This document shows positions 29,270 to 37,962 of a stretch of DNA of 64,000 nucleotides, in pieces. Below the pieces are notes generated by a model, which did no database searches, was not told the origin of the DNA, and was given only the letters and a program-made list of their open reading frames with translations. This DNA is from Paracoccus seriniphilus (GTDB lineage Bacteria; Pseudomonadota; Alphaproteobacteria; Rhodobacterales; Rhodobacteraceae): NCBI RefSeq assembly GCF_028553745.1, contig NZ_CP067129.1, positions 139,001 through 203,000 of the forward strand, given 5' to 3'. Position 1 is the stretch's first letter. Each line of letters opens with the position of its first letter. The position numbers were made by a program, and so were the translations under genes.

Positions 29270-30124
29270 TCAGCCTTTCACGGAACCGGCGGTCAGGCCG
29301 CGAATGAAGTATTTCCCGGCAACGACATAGACCAACAGCGTGGGCAGGGCGGCGATGATCGCGGCGGCCATATCCACATTGTAGGCTTTCACGCCGGTGG
29401 TTGAGTTGACGATATTGTTCAGGGCAACCGTGACCGGCTGGCTGCCAGCTCCGCTGAAGCTGACCCCGAACAGAAAGTCGTTCCAGATCTGCGTGAACTG
29501 CCAGATGACCGAAACGGTGATGATCGGCAACGACAGCGGCAGAAAGATCGAAAAGAAGATCCGGAAGAAGCCCGCGCCATCGACCTTGGCCGCGCGCACC
29601 AGCTCTTGCGGAATGGTGACGTAATAGTTGCGGAAGAACAGCGTCGTGAATCCGATGCCATAGATCACATGCACGAAGATCAGCCCCGGAATCGTGCCCG
29701 CCAGCCCCATCAGGCCCAGCATCTGGGCCATGGGCATCAGAACCACCTGAAACGGAATGAAACAGCCAAACAGGATGGCCGCGAAAAACAGGTTTGCACC
29801 GCGGAATCGCCATTGCGCAAAGACATAGCCGTTCAACGCCCCGACAATGGTCGAGATCAGCACCGCCGGTACCGCCATCTGGATGCTGTTCCAGAAGAAC
29901 GGCCGCAGCCCTTCGCAGCGCGTCCCGGCGCAGGCCGTCGACCAGGCCTCGGCCCAGGGTTGGAAGGTCAGTTCGCGGGGCAGGGACAACAGCCCGCCCG
30001 TGCGTATTTCCTCAAGGCTTTTCAATGATGTGGTCAGCATCACGAAAAGCGGCATCAGATAGAACAGCGCGAACAGGGTCAGGACCGCGAACAGGCCCCA
30101 GCGCAGCAGGGTGTTAGTGGTCAC
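29270..30124 (-). CDS. Sugar ABC transporter permease 2 (CUT1, MalG-like)
   Basis: The 284-residue membrane protein has about six helices. The inner-membrane component EAA loop is around ELVRAAKVDGAGFFRIFFSIFLP, typical of the second permease of carbohydrate ABC systems. A Cys-containing periplasmic loop (STACAGTRCEGLRPFF) after helix 1 is of the kind I recall from GtsC-like glucose permeases. It overlaps the preceding permease by 11 bases. Confidence 0.92.
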   Translation of the reverse strand: MTTNTLLRWGLFAVLTLFALFYLMPLFVMLTTSLKSLEEIRTGGLLSLPRELTFQPWAEAWSTACAGTRCEGLRPFFWNSIQMAVPAVLISTIVGALNGYVFAQWRFRGANLFFAAILFGCFIPFQVVLMPMAQMLGLMGLAGTIPGLIFVHVIYGIGFTTLFFRNYYVTIPQELVRAAKVDGAGFFRIFFSIFLPLSLPIITVSVIWQFTQIWNDFLFGVSFSGAGSQPVTVALNNIVNSTTGVKAYNVDMAAAIIAALPTLLVYVVAGKYFIRGLTAGSVKG

Positions 30125-30986
30125 GGCGCGGCCTCAATTCACTGTAAAGATAGGGAACGACGATGGCGAAGATCACGGCCATCATCACCATGGCACTGGC
30201 TGCCGCCTGACCCAGATCGCCACGCGAAAAGGCCATGGCATACATATAGGTCGCGGGCAGATCGGTCGCATAGCCGGGGCCGCCATTGGTCAGCGCGATA
30301 ACAAGATCGAATGCCTTGATCGCCAGATGGGCCAGCACGATGAAGGCCGACAGAAAGATCGGGGCCATGGTCGGAATGATGATCGCGGAATAGATGCGAT
30401 GGGTCGGAATGCCGTCCACCTGCGCGGCGCGGATGATCTCGGTATCAACCGAGCGCAGTCCGGCCAGAAACAGTGCCATGACAAAGCCCGAGGCCTGCCA
30501 GATCGCCGCAATCACGATGGTATAGATCGCCATCTTGGGCTGGATCAGCCAGTCAAAGGTAAAATTCTCGAATCCCCAGCCACGGACCATGTTCTGGATG
30601 CCCAGCCCTGGATTCAATATCCATTTCCAGGCCGTCCCGGTCACGATCAGCGACAACGCCATCGGATAGAGATAGATGGTTCGCAGAACGCCCTCGGCCC
30701 TGATCTTCTGGTCCAGGAAGATCGCCAGCATCAGACCGATCACGATCGAGATGATGATGAACAGCGCCCCGAAGACGAACAGGTTGTTCATCGCCACATC
30801 CCAGCGCGGCGCCGAGAAGAGCCTTGTATATTGACCGATGCCGTCAATCTCGTAGCGCGGCATCAGCTTGGATTTCGTCAGGCTGATCCATGCGGTCCAG
30901 CCGATAAAGCCATACACAAAGATCAGAATCGCGACGAAGGACGGCGCCAAGACCAGCTTGGGCACGTTGCGTTCAAGCCATTCCAT
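30114..30986 (-). CDS. Sugar ABC transporter permease 1 (CUT1, MalF-like)
   Basis: The 290-residue membrane protein has six helices and an EAA loop near EIIRAAQVDGIPTHRIYSAIIIP. The ATG at 30986 has a GGGGGAA ribosome-binding site; the longer frame adds 19 residues that cross the intergenic hairpin. It is the first permease of the glucose-type transporter, after the binding-protein gene. Confidence 0.92.
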   Translation of the reverse strand: MEWLERNVPKLVLAPSFVAILIFVYGFIGWTAWISLTKSKLMPRYEIDGIGQYTRLFSAPRWDVAMNNLFVFGALFIIISIVIGLMLAIFLDQKIRAEGVLRTIYLYPMALSLIVTGTAWKWILNPGLGIQNMVRGWGFENFTFDWLIQPKMAIYTIVIAAIWQASGFVMALFLAGLRSVDTEIIRAAQVDGIPTHRIYSAIIIPTMAPIFLSAFIVLAHLAIKAFDLVIALTNGGPGYATDLPATYMYAMAFSRGDLGQAAASAMVMMAVIFAIVVPYLYSELRPRRDH

Positions 30987-31005
30987 GATTTGAATTCCCC
31001 CAATG

Positions 31006-31036
31006 AAAACGCCACGCCCGCGAAACGGACGTGGCG
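31006..31036 (-). terminator. Intra-operon hairpin between binding-protein and permease genes
   Basis: On the minus strand an 11-bp stem (CGCCACGTCCG with CGGGCGTGGCG, one T-G pair) with a 5-base loop is followed by TTTT. It sits between the binding-protein stop and the first permease. It probably causes partial termination or protects the binding-protein mRNA, giving an excess of binding protein over membrane components. Confidence 0.8.
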
Positions 31037-31050
31037 ATCTCATTTTGTGA

Positions 31051-32292
31051 TCACATCGACGCGGCGACCGCGTCGGCCAATTGCTGCACGGCGTCTTCCG
31101 AGCTCATGTCGCTGTTGAAATGGGCGGTCACGACATCGGTGATCGCACCGGCCTGCGCCCCGCGCAACGCCATCCCATGGGCATAGGAGGGCAGCAGCGA
31201 ACCATCGGCGGAATCGGCCTGCATGTCGTCATAGGAGGCTTTGGCGCAATCGTCGAAATCATCCAGCGCGACATCGGTACGGGCCGGGATCGAGCCCTTG
31301 TTCAGGTTGAAGACCTTCTGGAAATTCGGCCCCATGATCAGTTTCGCCAACAGGGCCTGACCATCCTGCTTGTCCTGGCCATCCACCTCGAAGAAGGCGA
31401 AGCTGTCGACATTGTACAGATAGCCATCCCCCGGCGTCGGCGCACAGACGAAATCGGTGCCCGGAACCTTGTCGGCGGCAAGGAATTCGCCCTTGGCCCA
31501 GTCACCCATGATCTGGAAGGCGGCTTCGCCATTCATGACCATCGCGGTGGCAAGGTTCCAGTCCCGGCCCGAGAAATTGTCATCGACATAGCCGCGCAGG
31601 ATGCGCATTTCGTCGAAGACTTCCTTCATCCTGTCCGATTTCAGCGCCTCGGGGTCCAGATCGATCAGCGCCGCCTTGTAGAATTCGGGGCCGCCCAGAC
31701 CCAGGACCACCGTTTCGAACACGGTCGCATCCTGCCAGGCCTGACCACCATGCGCCAGCGGCGTGATGCCCGCCTCTTTCAGGGTTTCGGCTGCGGCGTT
31801 GAACTCATCCCAGGTGGTGGGCATTTCGATGCCCTGCTCGTCAAGGATCTGCTTGTTGCCCCAGATCCAGTTGACGCGATGCACGTTCACCGGCGCAGCG
31901 CACCATTTGCCCTCGCATTTCATGTGGTCGGCAATCGCATCTGGCAGCACATCGGCCCAGCCATTCTCCTCGGCCACAGCCGAGATATCGGCCAGACCGG
32001 TTTCCTCATACCATTCCTGGATCGCCGGTCCCTTCAGCTGAACGGCGGTCGGAGCATTCCCGGACAGAACCCGCGCACGCAGCGCGGTCATGGCGGCATC
32101 ACCGCCACCGCCCGCCACGGGCATGTCGGTCCAGGTGCCGCCATTTTCCTTGAACTCTTCCTGCAGCACCGCGATCGATTTCGCTTCGCTGCCCGATGTC
32201 CACCAATGCAGAACCTCGGCGGCCGGTTCGGCAAATGCGGGCGCGGCCACCATCAGGGCGGTCGATGCCGCCAGTACAGATTTCATATACAT
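31051..32292 (-). CDS. Glucose-type ABC transporter substrate-binding protein (GtsA-like)
   Basis: The roughly 413-residue exported solute-binding protein has a signal peptide (KSVLAASTALMVAAPAFA). The segments VLHWWTSGSEA, MPVAGGGGDAAMTALRARVLSG, PVNVHRVNWIWGN and PLAHGGQAWQDATVFE match the glucose/mannose-binding GtsA family of Pseudomonas as I remember it. The operon end with glucokinase fits glucose. GGGAGGA lies just before two candidate ATGs (32292 and 32286). The gene is divergent from a two-component system likely to regulate it. Confidence 0.9.
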   Translation of the reverse strand: MYMKSVLAASTALMVAAPAFAEPAAEVLHWWTSGSEAKSIAVLQEEFKENGGTWTDMPVAGGGGDAAMTALRARVLSGNAPTAVQLKGPAIQEWYEETGLADISAVAEENGWADVLPDAIADHMKCEGKWCAAPVNVHRVNWIWGNKQILDEQGIEMPTTWDEFNAAAETLKEAGITPLAHGGQAWQDATVFETVVLGLGGPEFYKAALIDLDPEALKSDRMKEVFDEMRILRGYVDDNFSGRDWNLATAMVMNGEAAFQIMGDWAKGEFLAADKVPGTDFVCAPTPGDGYLYNVDSFAFFEVDGQDKQDGQALLAKLIMGPNFQKVFNLNKGSIPARTDVALDDFDDCAKASYDDMQADSADGSLLPSYAHGMALRGAQAGAITDVVTAHFNSDMSSEDAVQQLADAVAASM

Positions 32293-32409
32293 GGATCCTC
32301 CCAGATCTTGAGCGCAAGGTCGAAGCTTGCCTCTGCCTCCATATTGCCAAAACCCGCGCCGATCAGGCAACGCAAGTGAGGCTTGCAACCCGCAGTTTCC
32401 CGGCGTGAA

Positions 32410-32425
32410 TGTTACATTCTGTTAC
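32410..32425 (+). promoter_or_regulatory. Probable OmpR-family regulator operator (tandem TGTTAC, 10-bp period)
   Basis: TGTTAC at 32410-32415 is repeated at 32420-32425, exactly one helical turn later. Direct repeats with 10-11 bp spacing are the usual target of OmpR/PhoB-type winged-helix dimers. The site lies in the 182-bp space between the divergent binding-protein gene and the response regulator, so it could control both. Confidence 0.55.
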
Positions 32426-32474
32426 CAAGTCGCGCGGATATGACGCTAGCTTGAGGCCGGGTCGGGGGAGATGG

Positions 32475-33179
32475 ATGAGTCTGCACAAACTTCTGGTTGT
32501 CGAGGATGACGACGACATGGCCGCGATGATGGCCGAATATCTGCAGCGGCAGGGTTTCTTTGTGACACGTGCCGCTGATCGCGACTCGACTCTGGCGGCA
32601 TTGGGGGAAGGGCGGGTCGATCTGATCCTGCTGGATGTGTCGCTGGGTCGGGATAACGGCGTGGATATCTGTGCCGAAATCCGCGCGGCCCAGGATGTGC
32701 CGATCATCATGGTTTCGGCCCTGTCAGCCGATCACCAGCGCATGGCCGGGTACCAGGTCGGGGCCGACGACTATATTGCCAAACCGTTCAATCCCGAATT
32801 GCTGCTGGCGCGTATCCGGGCCGTGCTGCGCCGCGCCCATCGTGCCACCAGCCTGACACATCGCAGGCGGGCCTCGCGCTTTCTCTTTTCCGGCTGGGTC
32901 TATGACGCGCAGCGTGACGAGGTGACGGCCCCCGGTGGCTGGCAGGTGTCGCTTTCTTCACGTGAAACAGCGCTGCTGCGGGTACTGCTGGCCAATCCGC
33001 TGATCCCGCTGAGCCGCGAGGAGATCGCCGATGCGCTGGAGGATGAAGAGGCCGCCGAAGGTCGCGCCATCGACATGCTGGTGAACCGCCTGCGCCACAA
33101 GACCGATGCGACCCTGATCCGCACCGAGCGCGGCATCGGCTATGTCTTTGCCGCCAATGTCGAACGGCAGGATGTTTAG
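32475..33179 (+). CDS. OmpR-family response regulator (GltR-like by context)
   Basis: The 234-residue protein has a receiver domain with acidic pocket VVEDDDDM, phospho-acceptor Asp54 (LILLDVSLG) and KPF, then an OmpR-type winged helix ending in LIRTERGIGYVF. A GGGGGAG ribosome-binding site sits 5 bases before the ATG at 32475. It is divergent from the glucose-type ABC operon, as GltR is near gtsABCD in Pseudomonas, so control of glucose uptake is the likely role (inference). Confidence 0.9.
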   Translation: MSLHKLLVVEDDDDMAAMMAEYLQRQGFFVTRAADRDSTLAALGEGRVDLILLDVSLGRDNGVDICAEIRAAQDVPIIMVSALSADHQRMAGYQVGADDYIAKPFNPELLLARIRAVLRRAHRATSLTHRRRASRFLFSGWVYDAQRDEVTAPGGWQVSLSSRETALLRVLLANPLIPLSREEIADALEDEEAAEGRAIDMLVNRLRHKTDATLIRTERGIGYVFAANVERQDV

Positions 33180-34575
33180 CGCGTTCAGCCTGCGCCGTCT
33201 GGCGATGCTGTGGATCCTGCTGGCAATGCTTGCGGGCGGAGCCGCCGTCTGGATCTGGAGCGCTTCGCAAGCGGCATGGAATGCGCATCTGGACCGCGCC
33301 TATATTGCCGGGCTGGCCCTGCATGACAGTCTGGAAAACGGCAGCGCCCTGCCAGCGGGGCTGACACTGACGCAGTTGCGCGACGAACCTGACCTGCCCT
33401 CGGGATGGAGCGAAACCCGTATCACCCTGACTTCGGGCCGGCCTGATCGTGCCCGCGACCCGCGCCTGACCATGCGGATCCAATCGCCCGATATCCGCTA
33501 TCCGGTGTCGCAGATCGAAACCCTTGGCGGCAGTTCACAGGCCGCCGGTCTGGCCTCGGTCACCCGGACGCTGGCGCGGTTTTGCAGCGAACCCAAGCTG
33601 TTCATCCAGCGTGCCCAAAGCCCGTGGATCCGCGTTGATGGCAGCGCGGTCTGGGGCTGTGGCGCGGCCCCGGCCGATTTGCGCCTTCTGGCGCTGGGGA
33701 TCGTGATCGCAGCGCTGATCCTGTTGCTGGGCTGGGTTGCCGAGGTCTCGGGTGCCTTCACGAAATTCGCGGCCGCCCTGCGCGACCACCGTGCCCGCAA
33801 CGCCGAATTGCCGGTGGGCGGCGTGGATGAGTTGAAACAGACAGCCGCCGCAGTGAACGCCTATGTCGCGCAGGACCGTGCGGCACTGGCCAACCGCGCG
33901 CTGGTCCTGTCGGGCGTCAGCCACGATCTGGGCACGCCCGCCACCCGTCTGCGCCTGCGCACCGCCCTGATCGAGGATCAGGACCTGCGCGGCAAGCTGG
34001 AGGGAGACATTGACGAGATGACCCGTATGATCGACGGCGTGCTGACCTATACTCGCGCCGAGATAGGTCAGGAGTCATTTCGGGAATTGTCTCTGCGATC
34101 CCTGGCCGAGGCCGTGGTCGCGGATTACCAGGATGTCGGCATGCCGGTGCATCTGGAAAGCGCCCCGGCGCCAAGGGCCGAGGCCAGAACGCTGTTTTCC
34201 CAGACCACGACGGCAGGGGCAGGCGAACCGCAGGCCTTCCTGATGCGTGGTCAGCCTACATCGCTGCGCCGCGCCCTGACCAACCTGATCGACAATGCAC
34301 TGAAATACGGGCGCGAGGCACGCGTGACCGTGGATGGCAATGCCGATGAACTGTTCATCTCGGTCGCTGATCGTGGCTCGGTTCTGAACGAAGCGGATCT
34401 GACCCGCCTGACCGAGATGTTCCGGCGCGGCCCGAATTCCGGTTCTGCCGATGGGGTCGGGCTGGGCCTTGCGATTGTCTCGACCATCGCTGCTCAGCAT
34501 GGCGGAAGGCTGGAATTTCAACGCAGTTCCAGCGGCATGGCGGCACGGCTGATCCTGTGCCGCCGATGGGCCTGA
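33172..34575 (+). CDS. Sensor histidine kinase (GtrS-like by context)
   Basis: The 467-residue kinase has two transmembrane helices (about residues 10-30 and 175-195) enclosing a periplasmic sensor of about 150 residues. A HAMP-like linker follows, then the H-box LSGVSHDLGTPATRLRLR, N-box LTNLIDNALKYG and G-box GVGLGLAIVS. The start overlaps the response-regulator stop by 8 bases, so they are a cognate pair. The periplasmic domain is not recognisable; the ligand might be glucose or a glucose acid. Confidence 0.9.
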   Translation: MFSAFSLRRLAMLWILLAMLAGGAAVWIWSASQAAWNAHLDRAYIAGLALHDSLENGSALPAGLTLTQLRDEPDLPSGWSETRITLTSGRPDRARDPRLTMRIQSPDIRYPVSQIETLGGSSQAAGLASVTRTLARFCSEPKLFIQRAQSPWIRVDGSAVWGCGAAPADLRLLALGIVIAALILLLGWVAEVSGAFTKFAAALRDHRARNAELPVGGVDELKQTAAAVNAYVAQDRAALANRALVLSGVSHDLGTPATRLRLRTALIEDQDLRGKLEGDIDEMTRMIDGVLTYTRAEIGQESFRELSLRSLAEAVVADYQDVGMPVHLESAPAPRAEARTLFSQTTTAGAGEPQAFLMRGQPTSLRRALTNLIDNALKYGREARVTVDGNADELFISVADRGSVLNEADLTRLTEMFRRGPNSGSADGVGLGLAIVSTIAAQHGGRLEFQRSSSGMAARLILCRRWA

Positions 34576-34608
34576 CGGCCTCGTGAGGGAACCGAGAGGA
34601 CCGGAACA

Positions 34609-35073
34609 TTGTTTTCACGACGGATCACGCAAACAGAAAGGCCAAGTCACTTGACCCGCACCGCCCGCATCATTCTCGCCGGCAGCGTCGCCTTGCTGAC
34701 TGCCATGCCAGCCCTTGCAAGCCGCATCAGCGATCAGCCGGTTCAGGGCTGGTCTGCCATGGGCGACAGCAATGCCGCGCAACTTCTGGCCCGTATCGAC
34801 AGCCTGCCCGAAAGCGACAGGGCCGCCAGCGATCAGCCCTATTGCGCGCCTGACAGCGAGATTCGCCAGACCCTGCGTCATGATTTCGAGGAACAGCCGG
34901 TCGAAAGCGCCGGCGGCGATATGACCCGCCTGTGGGGATCCGCGCAACTGGGCACATGGACCGTTGTCGTCGGACGCGACGACCGGACAAGCTGCATCAT
35001 CGCCTCGGGGATCGGATTCGACCCGGAACAGGATGCCGAGGTCTATTTCCAGACCGCAGGATTGGGCGATTAA
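34609..35073 (+). CDS. Hypothetical secreted protein
   Basis: The 154-residue protein is not recognised. It has an N-terminal signal peptide (RTARIILAGSVALLTAMPALA) after a basic stretch, and a small mature domain with two cysteines (QPYCAPDS and RTSCIIASG) that could form a disulfide. The motif GTWTVVVGRDDRTSC and an acidic tail follow. The start is TTG at 34609, supported by GAGAGGA about 9 bases upstream; no suitable ATG exists before the signal peptide. It follows the sensor kinase by 33 bases and may be part of that signalling operon. Its stop overlaps the convergent ABC ATPase stop. Confidence 0.75.
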   Translation: MFSRRITQTERPSHLTRTARIILAGSVALLTAMPALASRISDQPVQGWSAMGDSNAAQLLARIDSLPESDRAASDQPYCAPDSEIRQTLRHDFEEQPVESAGGDMTRLWGSAQLGTWTVVVGRDDRTSCIIASGIGFDPEQDAEVYFQTAGLGD

Positions 35074-35810
35074 CCGACGCGCCTTAGAAAGGCGCGGGTG
35101 CGGTCGTCCCGGGGGTTGCCGAATATCTGATCGGGCGGCCCCTGTTCGACGATGCGCCCCCCCTCCATGAACACGACACGATCGGCGATTTCGCGCGCGA
35201 ACTGCATTTCATGGGTGACGATCAGCATGGTCTGACGCCCGTCGGCAATCGCGCGGATCAGATCAAGGACCTCTCCGACCCATTCCGGGTCCAGTGCGCT
35301 GGTCGGTTCGTCAAACAGCATCAGATCCGCCTCCAGCGCCATGGCCCGCCCGATGCCGACACGCTGCTGCTGACCACCGGACAGGGCCGAGGGATAGCTG
35401 TCGCCACGATCCGCCAGTCCGATCCGTTCAAGGATCTGATTCGCGCGTTCACGGGCCTTTTCAGCCGACCAGCCGCGCACGGTCGTCAGCCCCTCCATGA
35501 TGTTCTGGCGCGCCGTCTTGTTGGCAAACAGGGCATAGTTCTGAAACACGAAGGCGGTTCGACGGCGCAGCGCCAGAATGTCGGTCTTGCTGGCCTTGGC
35601 GGCATCGACGGTCAGATCGCCAAGGGTGATCCGACCCTCATCCGGCGCATCCAGAAAGTTCAGACTGCGCAGCAGCGTCGATTTGCCGGTCCCCGACGGG
35701 CCGATGATCGCCACGCGCTCGCCCGGCTTCAGGCAAAGCTCGATCTGGTTCAGAACCGTGTTCTGGCCGAAACGCTTGGTCAGGCCGGAAATCTCGATGT
35801 CGCAGCTCAT
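35070..35810 (-). CDS. Polar amino acid ABC transporter ATP-binding protein (cystine type)
   Basis: The 246-residue ATPase has Walker A GPSGTGKST, Q-loop VFQNYALFANKTA, signature LSGGQQQRVGIGRAMA, Walker B LMLFDEPTSALDPEW and the switch His in IVTHEMQFA. These are hallmarks of the GlnQ/HisP/TcyC class. The start at 35810 overlaps the permease stop (ATGA). Order binding protein-permease-ATPase is standard. Confidence 0.94.
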   Translation of the reverse strand: MSCDIEISGLTKRFGQNTVLNQIELCLKPGERVAIIGPSGTGKSTLLRSLNFLDAPDEGRITLGDLTVDAAKASKTDILALRRRTAFVFQNYALFANKTARQNIMEGLTTVRGWSAEKARERANQILERIGLADRGDSYPSALSGGQQQRVGIGRAMALEADLMLFDEPTSALDPEWVGEVLDLIRAIADGRQTMLIVTHEMQFAREIADRVVFMEGGRIVEQGPPDQIFGNPRDDRTRAFLRRVG

Positions 35811-36481
35811 CGTGCCACCGCCTTGCCAAGATATTGTTCCATGCGGCGCTGTCCCACCGTCAGCAGTTCGACAATCGCCCAATAGAGCAGGGCGACCACC
35901 AGAAAGGCCTCAAGATACAGAAAGCTGCCCGCCGCCTCTTTCTGCGCGGCACCCATCATTTCGGTGACCCCCAGCGTGAAGGCCAGCGAGGTGCCCTTGA
36001 TCATGTCGATGAAGTAATTCATCAGCGTCGGCGCGGCGGTGCGCGCGGCCTGTGGCAGGATGATCCGGCGCAAGAGCTGCCCCTGTGTCATGCCCACCGA
36101 AGCAGCAGCCTCCCACTGGCTGCGGTCGACGCCCTGGATCGCACCCCTGATGCTTTCGGCCATATAGGCCGAGAAATGCAGGGTCAGCCCGATGATCGCC
36201 GCCGTCACGCCATTGATATTGGTCATGAAGCTGAACAGCTGGGGCAGGCCGTAATAGAACAGGAACAGCTGAACCAGCAGCGGCGTCCCCCTGAAAAAGC
36301 TGATGAATATCGCCACCAACCTGTCGATGACGGGCAGCTTCAGCACCCGCACGATCGCAAGAAGGGCCGAAAGCCCCAGCGCAAAGCCCATCGAGACCAG
36401 CGCCATGAACAATGTCAGCGGGATATAGCCGACGATCACCGGCACAAGATCCCACATATAGGCGATATCCAGCATCTTCAT
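35807..36481 (-). CDS. Polar amino acid ABC transporter permease (cystine type)
   Basis: The 224-residue permease has about five helices and the conserved FFRGTPLLVQLFLFYYGLPQ and EAAASVGMTQGQLLRRIILPQAAR segments. These are close to YecS/TcyB cystine permeases. It lies one base after the binding-protein stop, in a three-gene operon. Confidence 0.93.
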   Translation of the reverse strand: MKMLDIAYMWDLVPVIVGYIPLTLFMALVSMGFALGLSALLAIVRVLKLPVIDRLVAIFISFFRGTPLLVQLFLFYYGLPQLFSFMTNINGVTAAIIGLTLHFSAYMAESIRGAIQGVDRSQWEAAASVGMTQGQLLRRIILPQAARTAAPTLMNYFIDMIKGTSLAFTLGVTEMMGAAQKEAAGSFLYLEAFLVVALLYWAIVELLTVGQRRMEQYLGKAVAR

Positions 36482-36482
36482 C

Positions 36483-37238
36483 TCATTCGGCCAGCGGCTT
36501 GGTCACATCGACATCCAGCCATTTTTCCGAAATTTCGGTCAGCTTGCCGTTCTCGCTCAATGTGGCAATTGCCGCATTGACCCGGTCACGCATGGCCTTG
36601 CCTTCTTCGTCGTTGCGGAAGGGCAGGGCGTTCCTGATCTCGTCAAAGGGCGCACCTGCAAGGGCCAGCGGCAGCGGGCTTTCCTTGATCAACTGTGCCG
36701 AGGACACCCGGTCCATCACGAAGGCATCGACGCGCCCCAAGGCGGTATCCTGGGCGATGTTGCTTTCATAGGTGCGAATGTCGATTTCATCGGCATAGGG
36801 CAGGTTTTGCAAAAGCTCTTCATAGTTCGAACCCAGATTCACCGCCACCGAACGCCCCTTCAGGCTTTCCGGACCGGAAATCTCGGTTTCATTCCCGGCT
36901 TTGACCACCACCTGAGCGCCGTCATAGACATAGGGTTGCGAAAAGACGAATTTCGCTTCGCGCTCCGGCGTCACGGTGATCTGGTTGGCTACCGTGTCGA
37001 TGCGGCCAGATTCCAACGCCCCGATCAGCCCCGAAAAAGACATCGTGACGAATTCGATCTCATCCCCGGTTTCCGCGCCAATGGCGTTCATGAAATCGAC
37101 CTCGAAGCCCTGAAGCTCGTCCGATTTGGTGAAGGTAAAGGGGAAATACCCCCCCGACATCCCGACCCGGATCGTGTCGGCGGCGGCGGGCAAGGCGGTC
37201 GAAAGGGCAAGGATCGCGGTCAGAATTGTCTTGCGCAT
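36483..37238 (-). CDS. Amino acid ABC transporter substrate-binding protein (cystine FliY/TcyA-like)
   Basis: The 251-residue periplasmic binding protein has a signal peptide (KTILTAILALSTALPAAA). The cystine/polar amino acid-binding pattern includes GYFPFTF, LQGFEVDFMNAIG, IDTVANQITVTPER, NLGSNYEELL and an ending in SEKWLDVDVT. These segments resemble FliY/TcyJ. ATG 37238 has a CGGAG ribosome-binding site; the open frame continues 82 residues further upstream without family resemblance. Confidence 0.9.
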   Translation of the reverse strand: MRKTILTAILALSTALPAAADTIRVGMSGGYFPFTFTKSDELQGFEVDFMNAIGAETGDEIEFVTMSFSGLIGALESGRIDTVANQITVTPEREAKFVFSQPYVYDGAQVVVKAGNETEISGPESLKGRSVAVNLGSNYEELLQNLPYADEIDIRTYESNIAQDTALGRVDAFVMDRVSSAQLIKESPLPLALAGAPFDEIRNALPFRNDEEGKAMRDRVNAAIATLSENGKLTEISEKWLDVDVTKPLAE

Positions 37239-37620
37239 GGAAAACTCCGTGAATCTGTTGGTCTTTAAATGCGGGTTTGCCGCCATATCGACAACCAACC
37301 GGGCCGGCGCTGCGCGAAAAAAGGACGGCTGTGCGATGCCCTGCCCATGAGCCGGAACGATTACTTCATAAACCTGAAAATTCTTGGAAAAAATTCCCGA
37401 TAAAATCCCTTCAAACCGTTGCAAAAGGGATACAATTCCCGAAACCTGTCGCCACCGGATCGCCTGAACCGGCGTTTTCAGCACCTGGTCCCCCCGCAGT
37501 CCCGAGCGACCCTATGGGTAGAGTTGCGGATTGACGCCGTTGCCGGCCCCCTGCGGCTTGCCAAACACGGTCGGCGCCCGCATTCTTTTTCAAAATCATG
37601 AAAACAGGGAGTTGATCGAT
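37239..37620. other. 382-bp intergenic region between cystine transporter and DUF2853 gene
   Basis: This divergent spacer holds no convincing gene. It contains an inverted repeat, ATCCCTT/AAGGGAT (37405-37431, 13-base loop). The repeat lies between two copies of AATTCCCGA (37392-37400 and 37434-37442). The block could be an operator for one or both divergent genes. No known riboswitch was recognised. Confidence 0.6.
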
Positions 37621-37962
37621 ATGGGAAGACGTGCCGAACTGATCGAGAAATACGCCGCCGACATCAAGGAAAAGCTGGGCGAAACACCGGATATGGACCT
37701 GCTGACCAAGGTGACCATCGGCTGCGGGCCATCGATCTATAATGACGATGCATCGACCGTTGCCTCCAGCGATCCCGAAGAACTGGACCGGATCCGCCAA
37801 GGCTATCTGATCAAGAAGCTGGGCCTGCCCGACGGGCCGGCGCTGACGGATGCCATCAATACCGTGATCGACGCCTATGGCCGGTCGAACCGCTCAAAGT
37901 ATCGCGCCGTGGTCTATTACCTTCTGTGCCGCCATTTCGGCAAGGAATCGGTCTATAGCTGA
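37621..37962 (+). CDS. DUF2853 family protein
   Basis: This 113-residue small cytosolic protein has the recognisable DUF2853 pattern: KYAADIKEKLG, LLTKVTIGCGPSIYNDDA, GYLIKKLGL and SKYRAVVYYLLCRHFGKE. The function of the family is unknown. ATG 37621 was chosen from the GGGAG upstream and family length. It ends overlapping the convergent crotonase gene by 10 bases. Confidence 0.88.
   Translation: MGRRAELIEKYAADIKEKLGETPDMDLLTKVTIGCGPSIYNDDASTVASSDPEELDRIRQGYLIKKLGLPDGPALTDAINTVIDAYGRSNRSKYRAVVYYLLCRHFGKESVYS

Noticed and set aside
37239..37620. Riboswitch in the long spacer before the cystine-type transporter
   Set aside because: No known riboswitch core (SAM-II, cobalamin, glycine and others) could be recognised; only short repeats are present.
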